64,000 bases of DNA from Niveispirillum sp943371025 (GCA_943371025.1 CALRTC020000002.1:248001-312000); one strand, 5' to 3'. Counted from the stretch's first letter, positions 52,585 through 61,805 are shown. Made by a program: numbers and translations. The notes: generated by a model not told the origin, from the letters alone.

Positions 52585-52630
52585 GCCGTTGGGCGATGTT
52601 CCCCCGCATGGGAGACCACCGCCCAACGGC
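52585..52630. other. Structured intergenic element
   Basis: An 11-bp perfect stem GCCGTTGGGCG / CGCCCAACGGC encloses 24 bases, in the 275-base gap between the OmpR-type regulator and putA. The following 60 bases are T-rich. Short open frames here lack convincing starts. It could belong to a small RNA or the regulator's leader. Confidence 0.4.
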
Positions 52631-52711
52631 GCGGTATGTGGACTGCTGTTTTACGTTTTATTTGTTCTTTGGCACGGCCGCCCTGGTTGCTGGCATCCGT
52701 GCCACCTGGCC

Positions 52712-52734
52712 GGTGGGGTCATTGATGCCCCACC
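52712..52734 (-). terminator. Hairpin after putA, possible terminator
   Basis: A stem GGTGGGG / CCCCACC starting 13 bases after the putA stop. No U-tract follows, so Rho-independent function is doubtful. Confidence 0.35.
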
Positions 52735-52746
52735 TGACCCGGCCCC

Positions 52747-55700
52747 TTATGCGCCCAGTTCCAGCAGGGACGCATTTCCACCGAAGGCCGTCGTGTTGAC
52801 GGTCAACGTTTTTTCCGTAACGAAACGATGCAGATAGTGCGGACCGCCCGCCTTCGGCCCCGTGCCCGAAAGGCCCTGGCCGCCGAAGGGCTGCACGCCG
52901 ACCACGGCGCCCACCATGTTGCGGTTGATATAGGTGTTGCCCACGGGCAGCGCCTTGAACAGGTTCTGGGCGCGGCCTTCCAGGCGGCTATGTACGCCGA
53001 AGGTCAGGCCATAGCCGGTGGCTGCGATCTCTGCCGCCACCTTGTCCAGATCGGCCGCCTTGAAGCGCACCATATGCAGGATGGGGCCGAACACTTCGCG
53101 CTTCAGGCGCGACAGGCCGTCAATCTCGTACAGGCGGGGGCCGAAGAAGGTGCCGTTCTGCACCGCGTCGGGCACGGTCACGGCCTTGATCAGGCGGGCC
53201 TCCCCGTCCATGCGGCTGGCATGGGCAATCAGGATGTCGCGGGCGGCATTGTCGATGACAGGGCCGACATCGGTGGCCACATCCATCGGGTCGCCCAGGC
53301 GGATCAGGTCCATGGCCCCGGCCAGCATGTCGGCCAGCTTGTCGGCGATCTCATCCTGGGCGAACAGGACGCGCATGGCCGAACAACGCTGGCCCGCCGA
53401 CTGGAAGGCCGACGTGACGCAATCATCCACCACCTGTTCCAGCAGGGCGGTACTGTCCACGATCATGCAGTTCTGGCCGCCCGTCTCCGCAATCAGCGGG
53501 ACGATGGCGCCGTCACGGTTGGCCAGGCTGCGGTTGATGGCGCGGCCCGTCTCCGTGGAACCGGTGAAGCAGACGCCGGCGATGCGGGCATCGGCGACCA
53601 GCGCCGCCCCCACCGTCTCGCCATCGCCGGGCAGCAGGTGCAGCACGTCACCCGGCACGCCGGCCCGGTGCAGCATGCGCACAGCCTCGGCCGCGATCAG
53701 GGGTGTCTGTTCGGCCGGCTTGGCGATGACGGCATTGCCCGTCACCAGGGCTGCCACGACCTGGCCCGTGAAGATGGCCAGCGGGAAGTTCCAGGGGCTG
53801 ATGCAGGCAAAGGTACCGCGCCCGGTCAGGTGCAGCTCGTTACGCTCCCCCGTGGGGCCGGGCAGCAGCACCGGCTTCAGGCCCGTGCGCGCCTGGGCGG
53901 CGTAATAGCGGCAGAAATCCACGGCCTCGCGCAGTTCGGCCACGGCGTCGGGCAGGGTCTTGCCCGCCTCGCGCACCAGCAAAGCCAGCAGGGCGGGCGT
54001 GTCCGCCTCCATCAGGTCGGCGGCGCGGTCCAGGCAGGATGCGCGATGGTCGGCGCCGGCCCGGTCCCACAGCGGCTGGGCGGCATGGGCCAGCGTCAGG
54101 GCGCGTTCGACCGCGGCCTTGTCGGCATTGACCACCGTGCCGACATGGCGGGCGCGGTTGGCCGGGTCGGTCACGTCCAGCGCCATGCCGTCCAGTTGCT
54201 GGCCGCCGACGATGGGGCCGGCGGTCCAGGTGCGCGTCAGGGCGGCATTCATCTGCGCCTGCAAGCCCTCGACCTTGTCGGGGGCGGTCAGGTCGAAGCC
54301 CTTGGAATTGGGCCGTTCGGCGCCATAGATGTCGGCCGGGGTGGGGATGCGCGGATGGCGCAGCATGCCTTCTGTCTCCAGGAAAGCGGCCGGGTCGGCC
54401 ACGACGTCGGACACCGGCACATCCGGGTCCATATAGGCGTTGACGAAATTGCTGTTGGCGCCGTTTTCCAGCAGCCGACGAACCAGATAGGGCAGCAAGT
54501 CCTCGTGGGTACCCACGGGCGCATAAATTCGCACCCGCGGGAAGGCGGGCAGCACCTCGCGCGCGGCCGTGTACAGCAGTTCGCCCATGCCATGCAGGCG
54601 CTGGAACTCCAGATCGCGGTTGTCGCCGGCCAGGTGCAGGATGGCCGCAATGGTATAGGCATTGTGGGTGGCGAACTGCGGATAGATGGCGTCCTTGGCC
54701 GCCAGCATCTTACGGGCACAGACCAGATAGGACAGGTCCGTCGCCGCCTTGCGCGTGAATACCGGATAATCGCCATGGCTGGCGATCTGGGACATCTTGA
54801 TTTCGGTGTCCCAATAGGCGCCCTTGACCAGCCGCACCATCAGGCGGCGGCCGGCGGCGCGGGCCAGATCAACCAGCCAGTCGACCAGCAGATGCGTACG
54901 CTTGGAATAGGCCTGGATGGCCAGGCCCAGCCCGTTCCACCCGGCCAGGTCGGGATCATGGGCCAGGGCCGCCAGGATATCCTGCGACAGTTCCAGCCGG
55001 TCCGCCTCCTCGGCATCGATGGTCAGGTTGATGTCCCAGCGCTTGGCCTGCAGCGCCAGCCCCTTCACGGCCGGCACCAGCCTGGCCATGACATCTTCCT
55101 GCTGTGCCTGGACATAACGCGGGTGCAGGGCCGACAGCTTGATGGACACGCCCGGGGCGGCCATGGGGCCGCGGCCCGCGGCTTCCGCCCCCACGGCGTC
55201 GATGGCCTTGACATAGGCGTCCAGGTAACGGCCGGCCTGTTCCCAGGTGCGGGCCCCTTCGCCCAGCATGTCGTATGAATGGACGGTGCCGGCGGGCTTG
55301 GCCTTGCGCGCCTCGGCCATGGCTTCCTTGATGGTGCGGCCCAGCACGAAATGCCCGCCCATGACGCGCATGGCCTGACCCATGGCGGTACGGATGACGC
55401 TTTCACCCGACCGCGCCACAAGGCGCTTCAGGAAGCCGCCGGCATCGCGTTCGCCGCCGCGTTCCAGATCGGTGATCTTGCCCGTCAGCATCAGGCCCCA
55501 GGCGGCGGCGTTGACAAAGGCGCTGTCGCTGCGGCCCAGATGCGCATCCCATTGCCCTTGTGCGATCTTCTCGGCGATCAGGCGGTCGGCCGTCTCCGGA
55601 TCGGCGATGCGCAGCAGGCATTCGGCGATGCACATCAGGGCGATGCCCTCATTGTTCGACAGGCCGAATTCCTGCAGGAAATTGTCCAGCGGCCCCAGTT

Positions 55701-55875
55701 CGCTGCGGCGCAGGCGGGCCGCCTCGACAATGGCGACGGCGCGGTCATGGATGCCGGTGCGTTCCGTATTGCTCAAACCATGGCTGCGCAGCAGCTGGGT
55801 GACGACCGCCACTTCGTCGGCATGCTTGGCCGCACGCAGGCTGTCGCGCACATCATTCAGGCTGGCCGTGGACAT
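52747..55875 (-). CDS. putA: Bifunctional proline utilisation enzyme PutA
   Basis: A 1,042-residue protein. The proline dehydrogenase barrel spans about 130-485 (LTIDAEEADRLELS, RLMVRLVKGAYWDTEIK, RRLLENGANSNFVNAY). The glutamate-semialdehyde dehydrogenase spans about 550-1,000, with Glu797 in LIAETGGQN and nucleophile Cys831 in SAGQRCSA. The N-terminal ribbon-helix-helix DNA-binding domain of enterobacterial PutA is absent, so this is a minimal form whose regulation falls to the divergent Lrp-type gene. GGAG precedes the ATG by 11 bases. Confidence 0.98.
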   Translation of the reverse strand: MSTASLNDVRDSLRAAKHADEVAVVTQLLRSHGLSNTERTGIHDRAVAIVEAARLRRSELGPLDNFLQEFGLSNNEGIALMCIAECLLRIADPETADRLIAEKIAQGQWDAHLGRSDSAFVNAAAWGLMLTGKITDLERGGERDAGGFLKRLVARSGESVIRTAMGQAMRVMGGHFVLGRTIKEAMAEARKAKPAGTVHSYDMLGEGARTWEQAGRYLDAYVKAIDAVGAEAAGRGPMAAPGVSIKLSALHPRYVQAQQEDVMARLVPAVKGLALQAKRWDINLTIDAEEADRLELSQDILAALAHDPDLAGWNGLGLAIQAYSKRTHLLVDWLVDLARAAGRRLMVRLVKGAYWDTEIKMSQIASHGDYPVFTRKAATDLSYLVCARKMLAAKDAIYPQFATHNAYTIAAILHLAGDNRDLEFQRLHGMGELLYTAAREVLPAFPRVRIYAPVGTHEDLLPYLVRRLLENGANSNFVNAYMDPDVPVSDVVADPAAFLETEGMLRHPRIPTPADIYGAERPNSKGFDLTAPDKVEGLQAQMNAALTRTWTAGPIVGGQQLDGMALDVTDPANRARHVGTVVNADKAAVERALTLAHAAQPLWDRAGADHRASCLDRAADLMEADTPALLALLVREAGKTLPDAVAELREAVDFCRYYAAQARTGLKPVLLPGPTGERNELHLTGRGTFACISPWNFPLAIFTGQVVAALVTGNAVIAKPAEQTPLIAAEAVRMLHRAGVPGDVLHLLPGDGETVGAALVADARIAGVCFTGSTETGRAINRSLANRDGAIVPLIAETGGQNCMIVDSTALLEQVVDDCVTSAFQSAGQRCSAMRVLFAQDEIADKLADMLAGAMDLIRLGDPMDVATDVGPVIDNAARDILIAHASRMDGEARLIKAVTVPDAVQNGTFFGPRLYEIDGLSRLKREVFGPILHMVRFKAADLDKVAAEIAATGYGLTFGVHSRLEGRAQNLFKALPVGNTYINRNMVGAVVGVQPFGGQGLSGTGPKAGGPHYLHRFVTEKTLTVNTTAFGGNASLLELGA

Positions 55876-56007
55876 GGGGCCATCACTCCGTCAGGGCAAT
55901 CGGTGGAATTGCCCGGAGTATGGCAAAAAGCCTGGATGATTTTTCTCCAAATTAAGGGTTTTGACAGGATATAATCTGGCCGAAACGTCACTTTACCGGA
56001 CGATATC

Positions 56008-56496
56008 ATGAACGCCGATTCCGCATCCGCGAAGCTGGACCGCATCGACCTGAACATCCTGCGCATCCTGCAGGAAGATGGCCGCATCTCGAATGTGGAA
56101 CTGGCCCGCCGGGTCAACCTGTCGCCCACGCCATGCCTGGAACGGGTGCGCCGCCTGGAACGCGACGGCTATATCCGCCAATACGTGGCCTTGCTGGACC
56201 CCGACCGTCTGGATCGGTCGCTGGCGGCGTTTATCGAGGTGCGGCTGGACCGCACCAACCCCGACGTCTTCCAGATCTTCGCCGACGCCGTGCGCCGGGT
56301 GGATGAGATCCAGGAGGCGCACATGGTGGCCGGCGGTTTCGACTATCTGATCAAGGTCCGCGTCGCCGACATGGCCGCCTACCGCGCCTTCCTGGGCGAC
56401 AAGCTCTCCTCCATCCCCGGCGTGGCCCAGACCCATACCTACATGGTGATGGAGGAGGTGAAGAACACCCATGTGGTGCCCGTGCCGGGGCGGTGA
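56008..56496 (+). CDS. putR: Lrp/AsnC-family regulator, probable PutR
   Basis: A 162-residue protein: helix-turn-helix in KLDRIDLNILRILQEDGRIS and ELARRVNLSPTPCLERVRRL, then a ligand-binding domain with MVAGGFDYLIKVRVADMAAY. It is divergent from putA across a 132-base, AT-rich gap, the typical arrangement of PutR, which activates putA when proline is present. No strong ribosome-binding site precedes the ATG. Confidence 0.93.
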   Translation: MNADSASAKLDRIDLNILRILQEDGRISNVELARRVNLSPTPCLERVRRLERDGYIRQYVALLDPDRLDRSLAAFIEVRLDRTNPDVFQIFADAVRRVDEIQEAHMVAGGFDYLIKVRVADMAAYRAFLGDKLSSIPGVAQTHTYMVMEEVKNTHVVPVPGR

Positions 56497-56506
56497 GGGG
56501 GGGGCT

Positions 56507-56760
56507 TCAGGCTGATTTGGCAAACAGCGCCACACCCGGCAGGCCCCTGAAGTGGCTGTCACAGGTCAGCGGTTCCGCGCCCCGATGGCGGGCGGTGGCA
56601 TAGACGGGGCCGTCACAAGCGATCGGACCGGTCACGATAGCACGCCCTTGCCCTTCGGGATGAACACGAATTCCTGCCCAGCCTCCCACTGCTGTTCCTC
56701 GCGGATGGCCTTGGGGATGGAGATCCGAAACCTGGCGGACAGGGTGGCGGTGGCAGCCAT
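56507..56760 (-). pseudogene. Decayed vapBC toxin-antitoxin remnant
   Basis: Read on the minus strand, an AbrB/VapB-type antitoxin starts at 56760 (MAATATLSARFRISIPKAIR, then WEAGQEFVFIPKGKGV) but stops after 42 residues, half the usual length. In another frame, right after that stop, comes the C-terminus of a VapC PIN toxin: DGPVYATARHRGAEPLTCDS followed by HFRGLPGVALFAKSA. A deletion has removed the antitoxin's end and most of the toxin, including its N-terminal catalytic Asp. The module cannot make active toxin. Confidence 0.75.
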
Positions 56761-56795
56761 GTCATGCATCGGGAGTATCGATGGGGACTTGGTAA

Positions 56796-56812
56796 GACTA
56801 TATCTAATAGTC
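56796..56812. promoter_or_regulatory. Possible operator of the former vapBC module
   Basis: A symmetric GACTAT-ATCTA-ATAGTC site about 36 bases upstream of the antitoxin start. VapB-type antitoxins bind such repeats to repress their operon. Function today is doubtful since the operon is broken. Confidence 0.4.
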
Positions 56813-57105
56813 ATGCCCGGACAACTCTTCGGCACTCCCTAGGGCATTGCAGGTTTACAGGTCACAGTCTTGGGGACTTGTGAGTGGGAACCGGCTGGAT
56901 ATGAATAAGCGCTTGAGCTCATGGCTCTTAGCTTTTATGGTGTAAGCGATCGACGGGGGCTGGCGACCTTCTCGTGTAAGCTTGATTCCAGAAGTTACTG
57001 ATTGTCTCTTTCTTTGTCAAATGTGCGTCTGTTGGGAGCAGTGAACACGGGCTGGCGTGTATTTTGATGTTTTGATATAATTCTCCCAGAAAATTGGGGG
57101 TGAAT

Positions 57106-57891
57106 ATGGCAAGGCATGCGGGATTTTGGGAACAAGTCAAAAAACATCCTGATCGCTTTTATATAATCCATTATTCTTCTCAGTCGTTGTTTGTCGCTGA
57201 AGCCATGGCAGGTGCCGTTGCGCTATCTCCAAGAATCACCTCGGTGGTCGTTAGGCACTTCGAGACTGGCCAAACAACGAATTTTGCAACGCATACGGTG
57301 GCTGAATATCTTGGAATCCCCTGGGGGGAGATTGAGGTGCGTTACGACGAAATTGAGAGAGAATTGTTAACGCAATTTTATGATTGGGCGAGGGATAGGC
57401 GTGAGAAATACTGGGTTCACTGGAATATGAGGAGTACTACATTTGGATTCGAGCATCTTGAGCATCGATATAGAGTTCTTGTAAAGAAGGAACCCCCTAG
57501 TATTCCGGTTGAGGTTAGGATTAATCTTAATGATTCTCTTAAAGATAGATACGGATCTGATTATGCGCCAGATCCGCGCATGATTTCTTTGATGGATATG
57601 AATGGGCCTAGGGCGCAAGGTATATTGTTAGGAAAAGAAGAATCGGAGGCATTTAAGTCAAAGGACTTTATTCGTATGAACGCTTCAACTATTGCGAAGG
57701 TCGGGTTCTTTAGCTATGTGATCTCTCTCTCTTTGAAAGGAAAACTGAGGACTAGTGGTAAAGGCATATTAAATTTTGTAGATCGCTTGTTAGAGAGTCG
57801 TAAAAGTCGAGTGGTTGCTTCGGTAAGTGCTGTTGTTGGTCTGGTGACCGCTATTGTTCAGGGTGTTGTTTGGCTTGTGAAAGGGTTCTGA
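57106..57891 (+). CDS. AT-rich orphan protein with C-terminal membrane anchor
   Basis: 261 residues from ATG 57106 with GGGGG eight bases upstream. The soluble part (1-225) has strands KHPDRFYIIHYSSQSLF and RITSVVVRHFETGQTTNFAT, a helix YDEIERELLTQFYDWARDRR and then YWVHWNMRSTTFGFEHLEHR. The order strand pair, helix, HWN motif resembles the layout of RNase H-fold 3'-5' exonucleases, but the first acidic motif is missing, so catalysis is doubtful. A membrane helix closes the protein (VVASVSAVVGLVTAIVQGVV). AT-rich codons contrast with both flanks. No named family; possibly a mobile defence-type gene, which is inference. Confidence 0.65.
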   Translation: MARHAGFWEQVKKHPDRFYIIHYSSQSLFVAEAMAGAVALSPRITSVVVRHFETGQTTNFATHTVAEYLGIPWGEIEVRYDEIERELLTQFYDWARDRREKYWVHWNMRSTTFGFEHLEHRYRVLVKKEPPSIPVEVRINLNDSLKDRYGSDYAPDPRMISLMDMNGPRAQGILLGKEESEAFKSKDFIRMNASTIAKVGFFSYVISLSLKGKLRTSGKGILNFVDRLLESRKSRVVASVSAVVGLVTAIVQGVVWLVKGF

Positions 57892-57994
57892 TGATATCCA
57901 GTCTCAGTTTTATATGAAGGTGATTCGGATGGTTACTGGAGGTTGCTGGGCTATTACAGAGTATTTATTGTGTATTCATTAACGGTGTGCCCCC

Positions 57995-58333
57995 ATGCCC
58001 ACCGACAGCCCCCCGCTCGCCCACTTCACCTTCCTCTGCACCGTCATTGAATGGCGGGGGCCGGCGCCGTTCCTGTTCGTCGCACTGCCGCCTGACCGGG
58101 TGGGGGAGGTGCGGCACGCGGCACGGCTGGCTTCCTATGGGTGGGGCGTCGTGCCGGTGCAGGCGGCGGTCAACGGTGTCGCCTTCACCACCTCCCTGTT
58201 TCCCAGGGATGGCGGCTATCTGTTGCCGCTGAAGGTCGTCGCCAGGAAAGCGGCGGTGATCGGTCTGGGCGACGAGGTGACGGTGGAAATCCGGGTGGTG
58301 GCGAAGGGCGGCGCCCAGGGTTGGTTTGCCTGA
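57995..58333 (+). CDS. DUF1905 domain protein
   Basis: A 112-residue protein with FTFLCTVIEWRGPAPFLFVA, then RHAARLASYGWGVVPVQA and a GGYLLPLKVVARKAAVIGLG stretch, the full DUF1905 barrel. Function is unknown. GC content returns to the local norm here, marking the right edge of the AT-rich insert. Confidence 0.85.
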   Translation: MPTDSPPLAHFTFLCTVIEWRGPAPFLFVALPPDRVGEVRHAARLASYGWGVVPVQAAVNGVAFTTSLFPRDGGYLLPLKVVARKAAVIGLGDEVTVEIRVVAKGGAQGWFA

Positions 58334-58356
58334 CAGGAACGTCGTGGCCCCCACCC

Positions 58357-59268
58357 TCACGCGTCCAGATGTGCCCGAACCAGGGGGGCAACCTCCTCGG
58401 CATGGCCGCTGAACAGGCCGCCGGTCCAGGGCAGGTCCGTGACCTGGATGTTGGGGGCCATGCCGCGGGCCCGCGCCGTGACGGGCGACATGCTTTCCTG
58501 CGGGTTCAGGATCAGGACCGGCTGTTTCACCTGCCGCAACCCACCGGCGAAATCATAGGCGAAGGCGGCATCATGGCCCCAGCCGCGATGCAGCGGGTCG
58601 CGGTTCATTTCCCAGAACAGCTTCCAGGCCAGATCATCGCCAAGTTCCTGGCGCATGCGGCCAAATTTCGCCCAGAGATCGGGCAGCGCTGCGGCGGCCT
58701 CGTCCAGGCTGGCGGGATGGTTCGCGGCCAGACGGGCCTTGTAATCGGCGATTTCCTGGGGCGTGAACAGCGGGGCGGCATGCAGGACAAGGCGCCGTAC
58801 CGCCCCCGGCCGCTGCCGCGTCAGTTCCACTGCCGTCGCTGATCCCGTATGGCTGCCGACCAGATCCACCTGCTTCAGCCCCAGCGCATCCAGCAGGTCG
58901 ACCATGGCCCCGGCGAAGTCGGCGATGGTGGACGGTTGGGGTGGGCGGTCGGACAGGCCGAAACCGGGATTGTCGGCGGCAATCACCATCCGGTCCGTGC
59001 CCAGCAGGGGCAGGAATCGGCTGAACCCCACGCCCGACCCTGGCGAGGCGTGCAGGCACAGCACCGGCAGCCGGGCCGTCTTTACCGCCGGCTTCACGAA
59101 CTGATAATGGATCACCCCGAAACGACAGGGCGCCATGCCCTGCTGCATCCCGGCGCCGGCCGCTGCCGACCCTGCCTCCGCAGCCATGGCGGGTTGACCC
59201 GTCGCGGCCAATCCGGCAACGGCCATCCCGGTCAGCAGGCGGCGGCGGTCAACGGCATCGGCAGTCAT
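58357..59268 (-). CDS. Tat-exported alpha/beta-hydrolase fold protein
   Basis: A 303-residue protein from ATG 59268 with GGAG nine bases upstream and a Tat-type signal (DRRRLLTGMAVAGLAATG). The fold is shown by PVLCLHASPGSGVGFSRFL, MVIAADNPGFGLSDRP and the nucleophile elbow VDLVGSHTGSATAVEL. The elbow reads Gly-Ser-His-Thr-Gly at 138-142, placing His where Ser, Asp or Cys is expected. The acid position is also unusual (LILNPQESMSPV). Either a different residue catalyses or the protein has another role. Confidence 0.85.
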   Translation of the reverse strand: MTADAVDRRRLLTGMAVAGLAATGQPAMAAEAGSAAAGAGMQQGMAPCRFGVIHYQFVKPAVKTARLPVLCLHASPGSGVGFSRFLPLLGTDRMVIAADNPGFGLSDRPPQPSTIADFAGAMVDLLDALGLKQVDLVGSHTGSATAVELTRQRPGAVRRLVLHAAPLFTPQEIADYKARLAANHPASLDEAAAALPDLWAKFGRMRQELGDDLAWKLFWEMNRDPLHRGWGHDAAFAYDFAGGLRQVKQPVLILNPQESMSPVTARARGMAPNIQVTDLPWTGGLFSGHAEEVAPLVRAHLDA

Positions 59269-59418
59269 GTTGCGTCTCTCCATCCAGGGTGGGATGGGGC
59301 AACCATGACCCACCCGTACCGCCCTGGTCCGCCCCACCCCACACGGTCACCGCTGTGCGGATAGCGTGCGCCCACACGCGGATAGCCTTCCCCGCGAATG
59401 GCCCACGCAAGTAAGGAT

Positions 59419-60165
59419 TCATTCCAGTACTTTCAACACCTTACGCATGCCCAGCGCCGTGGTCAGCACGGCATCGTCGGCGCGGTGCAGGTCTGCGACC
59501 GTCACTGGCCGTTCCAGCGCACGCCAGTTCTTCAGCAGGGCTGCGCGCATGGTGCCGGGCAGGGCGCCTTCGGAGACGGGCGGGGTGACCCAATGGCCAT
59601 CCAGCGACAGGAACAGGTTGGCGGCCGTGGCTTCGGCCACGCGGCCTTGGGTATTCAGCAGGATGGCATCATCGGCACCGCGCGCCGTCGCCTCCCGCCT
59701 TGCGATGATGCTGTCCAGGTAGTTCAGGGTCTTCAGCCGCGACAGGGGCGATTTCTCGTTGCGGCAGGTGGTGCGGGCGATGATCAGGCGGGCGGGCGGC
59801 GCCTCCGTCGGGAAGGGGCCGGCCGCCAGCATCAGGGTCGGGGTCGGATGATCTGGCCGGGGCAGGCCGCGGGGGCCAGGGCCGGCTGTCAGGGTCAGGC
59901 GCACCGCCGCCTCATGCAACCCATTGGCCCCGACCAGGCCGGCGATGGCATCGTGCAGGACCATGTCGCCGTGGGGCAGGGGGATGCCTAGGAAGTCGGC
60001 CCCGTCGCGCAGGCGCTTCAGATGCGCATCCAGGCGCAGGGGCACGCCAGCCTTGACGGCAATGGTCTCGAACAACCCATCGCCCAGGGTCAGGCCCCGG
60101 TCATGGGCCAGCAGGGCCGGCTTGTCGGCGGCCACGAAATCCCCGTTCAGCCAGATCACGCTCAT
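59419..60165 (-). CDS. pabC: Class IV aminotransferase, probable aminodeoxychorismate lyase
   Basis: A 248-residue PLP protein with WLNGDF and LTLGDGLFETI at the N-terminus, PLP lysine Lys145 in SRLKTLNYLDSI and a cofactor site around GRVAEATAANLFL. It follows pabB with an ATGA overlap and has AGGAG nine bases upstream. That linkage points to the lyase making 4-aminobenzoate for folate rather than a branched-chain or D-amino-acid aminotransferase. Confidence 0.9.
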   Translation of the reverse strand: MSVIWLNGDFVAADKPALLAHDRGLTLGDGLFETIAVKAGVPLRLDAHLKRLRDGADFLGIPLPHGDMVLHDAIAGLVGANGLHEAAVRLTLTAGPGPRGLPRPDHPTPTLMLAAGPFPTEAPPARLIIARTTCRNEKSPLSRLKTLNYLDSIIARREATARGADDAILLNTQGRVAEATAANLFLSLDGHWVTPPVSEGALPGTMRAALLKNWRALERPVTVADLHRADDAVLTTALGMRKVLKVLE

Positions 60166-61592
60166 GCTGCCTGCTCCTCTGTCAATCCGATGGCGGGGGG
60201 CCAGGCCATGGCCGGGTCGAAGGCGGTCAGGATGGCCTTCGCCTTGGTCAGGCTTTCCTGATATTCGGCTTCCGGGTCGCTGTCGGCGACGATGCCGCCA
60301 CCGGCCTGCACCTGCACCCGGTCGCCGGCGATGGCGGCCGTGCGGATGACAATGGAACTGTCCATGGCCCCGTCCCAGCCGATCCACATCACCGACCCGC
60401 AATAGGCACCGCGCCGCGCCGGCTCCAGCTCATGAATGATCTCCATGGCCCGGATCTTCGGCGCGCCCGTGATCGACCCGCCGGGAAAGCTGGCGCGCAA
60501 CAGGTCAACGGGCCCCAGGCCCGGCTTCAACTGCGCCGTGACCACCGAGGTCAGGTGATGGACCGTGCGATAGCTTTCCAGCCCCCACAGGCTGGGCACC
60601 CTGACACTGCCGATGCGGGCCACGCGCGACAGGTCGTTGCGCAGCAGGTCGACGATCATCAGGTTTTCCGCCCGATCCTTCTCCGACGCCAGCAGTTCGG
60701 CGGCCAGTTCGCCATCGCGGGCGGGGTCGGCATGGCGAGGGCGGGTGCCCTTGATGGGGCGCGTCTCGATGGCGCCATCAGCGCTCAGCGACAGGAACCG
60801 TTCCGGCGATCCCGAGGCGATGGCCCGTCCGCCCCCAAGGTTCAGGAAGGCGGAAAAGGGGGCGGCCGTGCGCGGGCGCAGGCGGCGGTAGGCGTCCCAG
60901 GCGGTGACGCCGGGCCGCAGCCGGCCCAGGAACCGCTGGGTCATGTTGGCCTGATAGATGTCGCCCGCCCGGATGTAATCCAGGATGCGCGCCACCTTGG
61001 CCCGGTAGTCCGCGGGCGCCAGTTCGGCTTCCCAGCCGGGCCGGCGCAGCAGCCCGTCACCATGATCGCGGGCCAGCGCCGGGGCAGCCCGCAGCCGGTC
61101 GCGCAAGGCCCCGGCCAGACGCCGGGCCAGCGCCGGGCGGGCCGAGATATCCGCCTCCCGCTCCGCCCCCGACATCACCCAGCCTTCCCCCGTTTCGTGG
61201 TCCAGCACGGCCACCGTGTCACAAAGCCCGAAGGCCATGTCGGGCAGGTCCAGGCCTGTGGCCTGCGGCGCCGGCAGCCGCTCCAGATACCGCCCCGCCT
61301 CATATCCGATGAAGCCGATGGCCCCGCCCGTGAAGGCGGGCAGGCCGGACAGGGACGGGCGCTTGAACGGGGCCAGGGCGCTTTCCAGGGCGATGAACGG
61401 GTCGGGGCCCGCCCCCGGCACCTCAATCCAGGCAAAGGGATCGGCGGCCAGGATGCTGTAGCGCGCGCGGCCGCCATCGGCCGCACCGCCATCCAGCAGC
61501 ACGGAACCCTTCTGCCCCGCCAGCACGGCAAAGGCCGCCAGCGGGTCGGGCAGGGACAAAGGCAGGATATGGGGCAGGTCGGGCAGGCTCAT
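60162..61592 (-). CDS. pabB: Aminodeoxychorismate synthase component I
   Basis: A 476-residue chorismate-binding enzyme from ATG 61592 (an upstream TTG at 61628 is possible). The PabB-specific PIKGT motif is at 279-283 with Lys281, followed by SEKDRAENLMIVDLLRNDLS and FPGGSITGAPKIRAMEII. PIKGT rather than PIAGT separates it from anthranilate synthase. It aminates chorismate using ammonia from a glutaminase subunit encoded elsewhere; pabC follows directly. Confidence 0.95.
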   Translation of the reverse strand: MSLPDLPHILPLSLPDPLAAFAVLAGQKGSVLLDGGAADGGRARYSILAADPFAWIEVPGAGPDPFIALESALAPFKRPSLSGLPAFTGGAIGFIGYEAGRYLERLPAPQATGLDLPDMAFGLCDTVAVLDHETGEGWVMSGAEREADISARPALARRLAGALRDRLRAAPALARDHGDGLLRRPGWEAELAPADYRAKVARILDYIRAGDIYQANMTQRFLGRLRPGVTAWDAYRRLRPRTAAPFSAFLNLGGGRAIASGSPERFLSLSADGAIETRPIKGTRPRHADPARDGELAAELLASEKDRAENLMIVDLLRNDLSRVARIGSVRVPSLWGLESYRTVHHLTSVVTAQLKPGLGPVDLLRASFPGGSITGAPKIRAMEIIHELEPARRGAYCGSVMWIGWDGAMDSSIVIRTAAIAGDRVQVQAGGGIVADSDPEAEYQESLTKAKAILTAFDPAMAWPPAIGLTEEQAA

Positions 61593-61805
61593 GCGCGACA
61601 CGTTAGCCGCGGCGGCCCGCTTCAACAATGGGCAGCGTAGGGGGCCCTGACTTCAGGGCGGGTCGACACCATATCATGGCGGCCCGACCTCACCCGTGGC
61701 GGCTGCGATTCCCCCCGCCTCTATCGTAACGGGGTTGTTTCGCGGCTGGCCGAACGGGGATCAAGCGGTTAGTCTGGCATTCTTGAGTTCAATTCGGATT
61801 GGGTC

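Noticed and set aside
52674..52700. TGGCAC...TTGC resembling a sigma-54 promoter
   Set aside because: The spacing between the two elements is too long for the required GG-N10-GC arrangement.
52828..55278. An 816-codon open frame opposite putA
   Set aside because: It is fully antisense to PutA, is Gln/His/Gly-rich and has no motif or ribosome-binding site.
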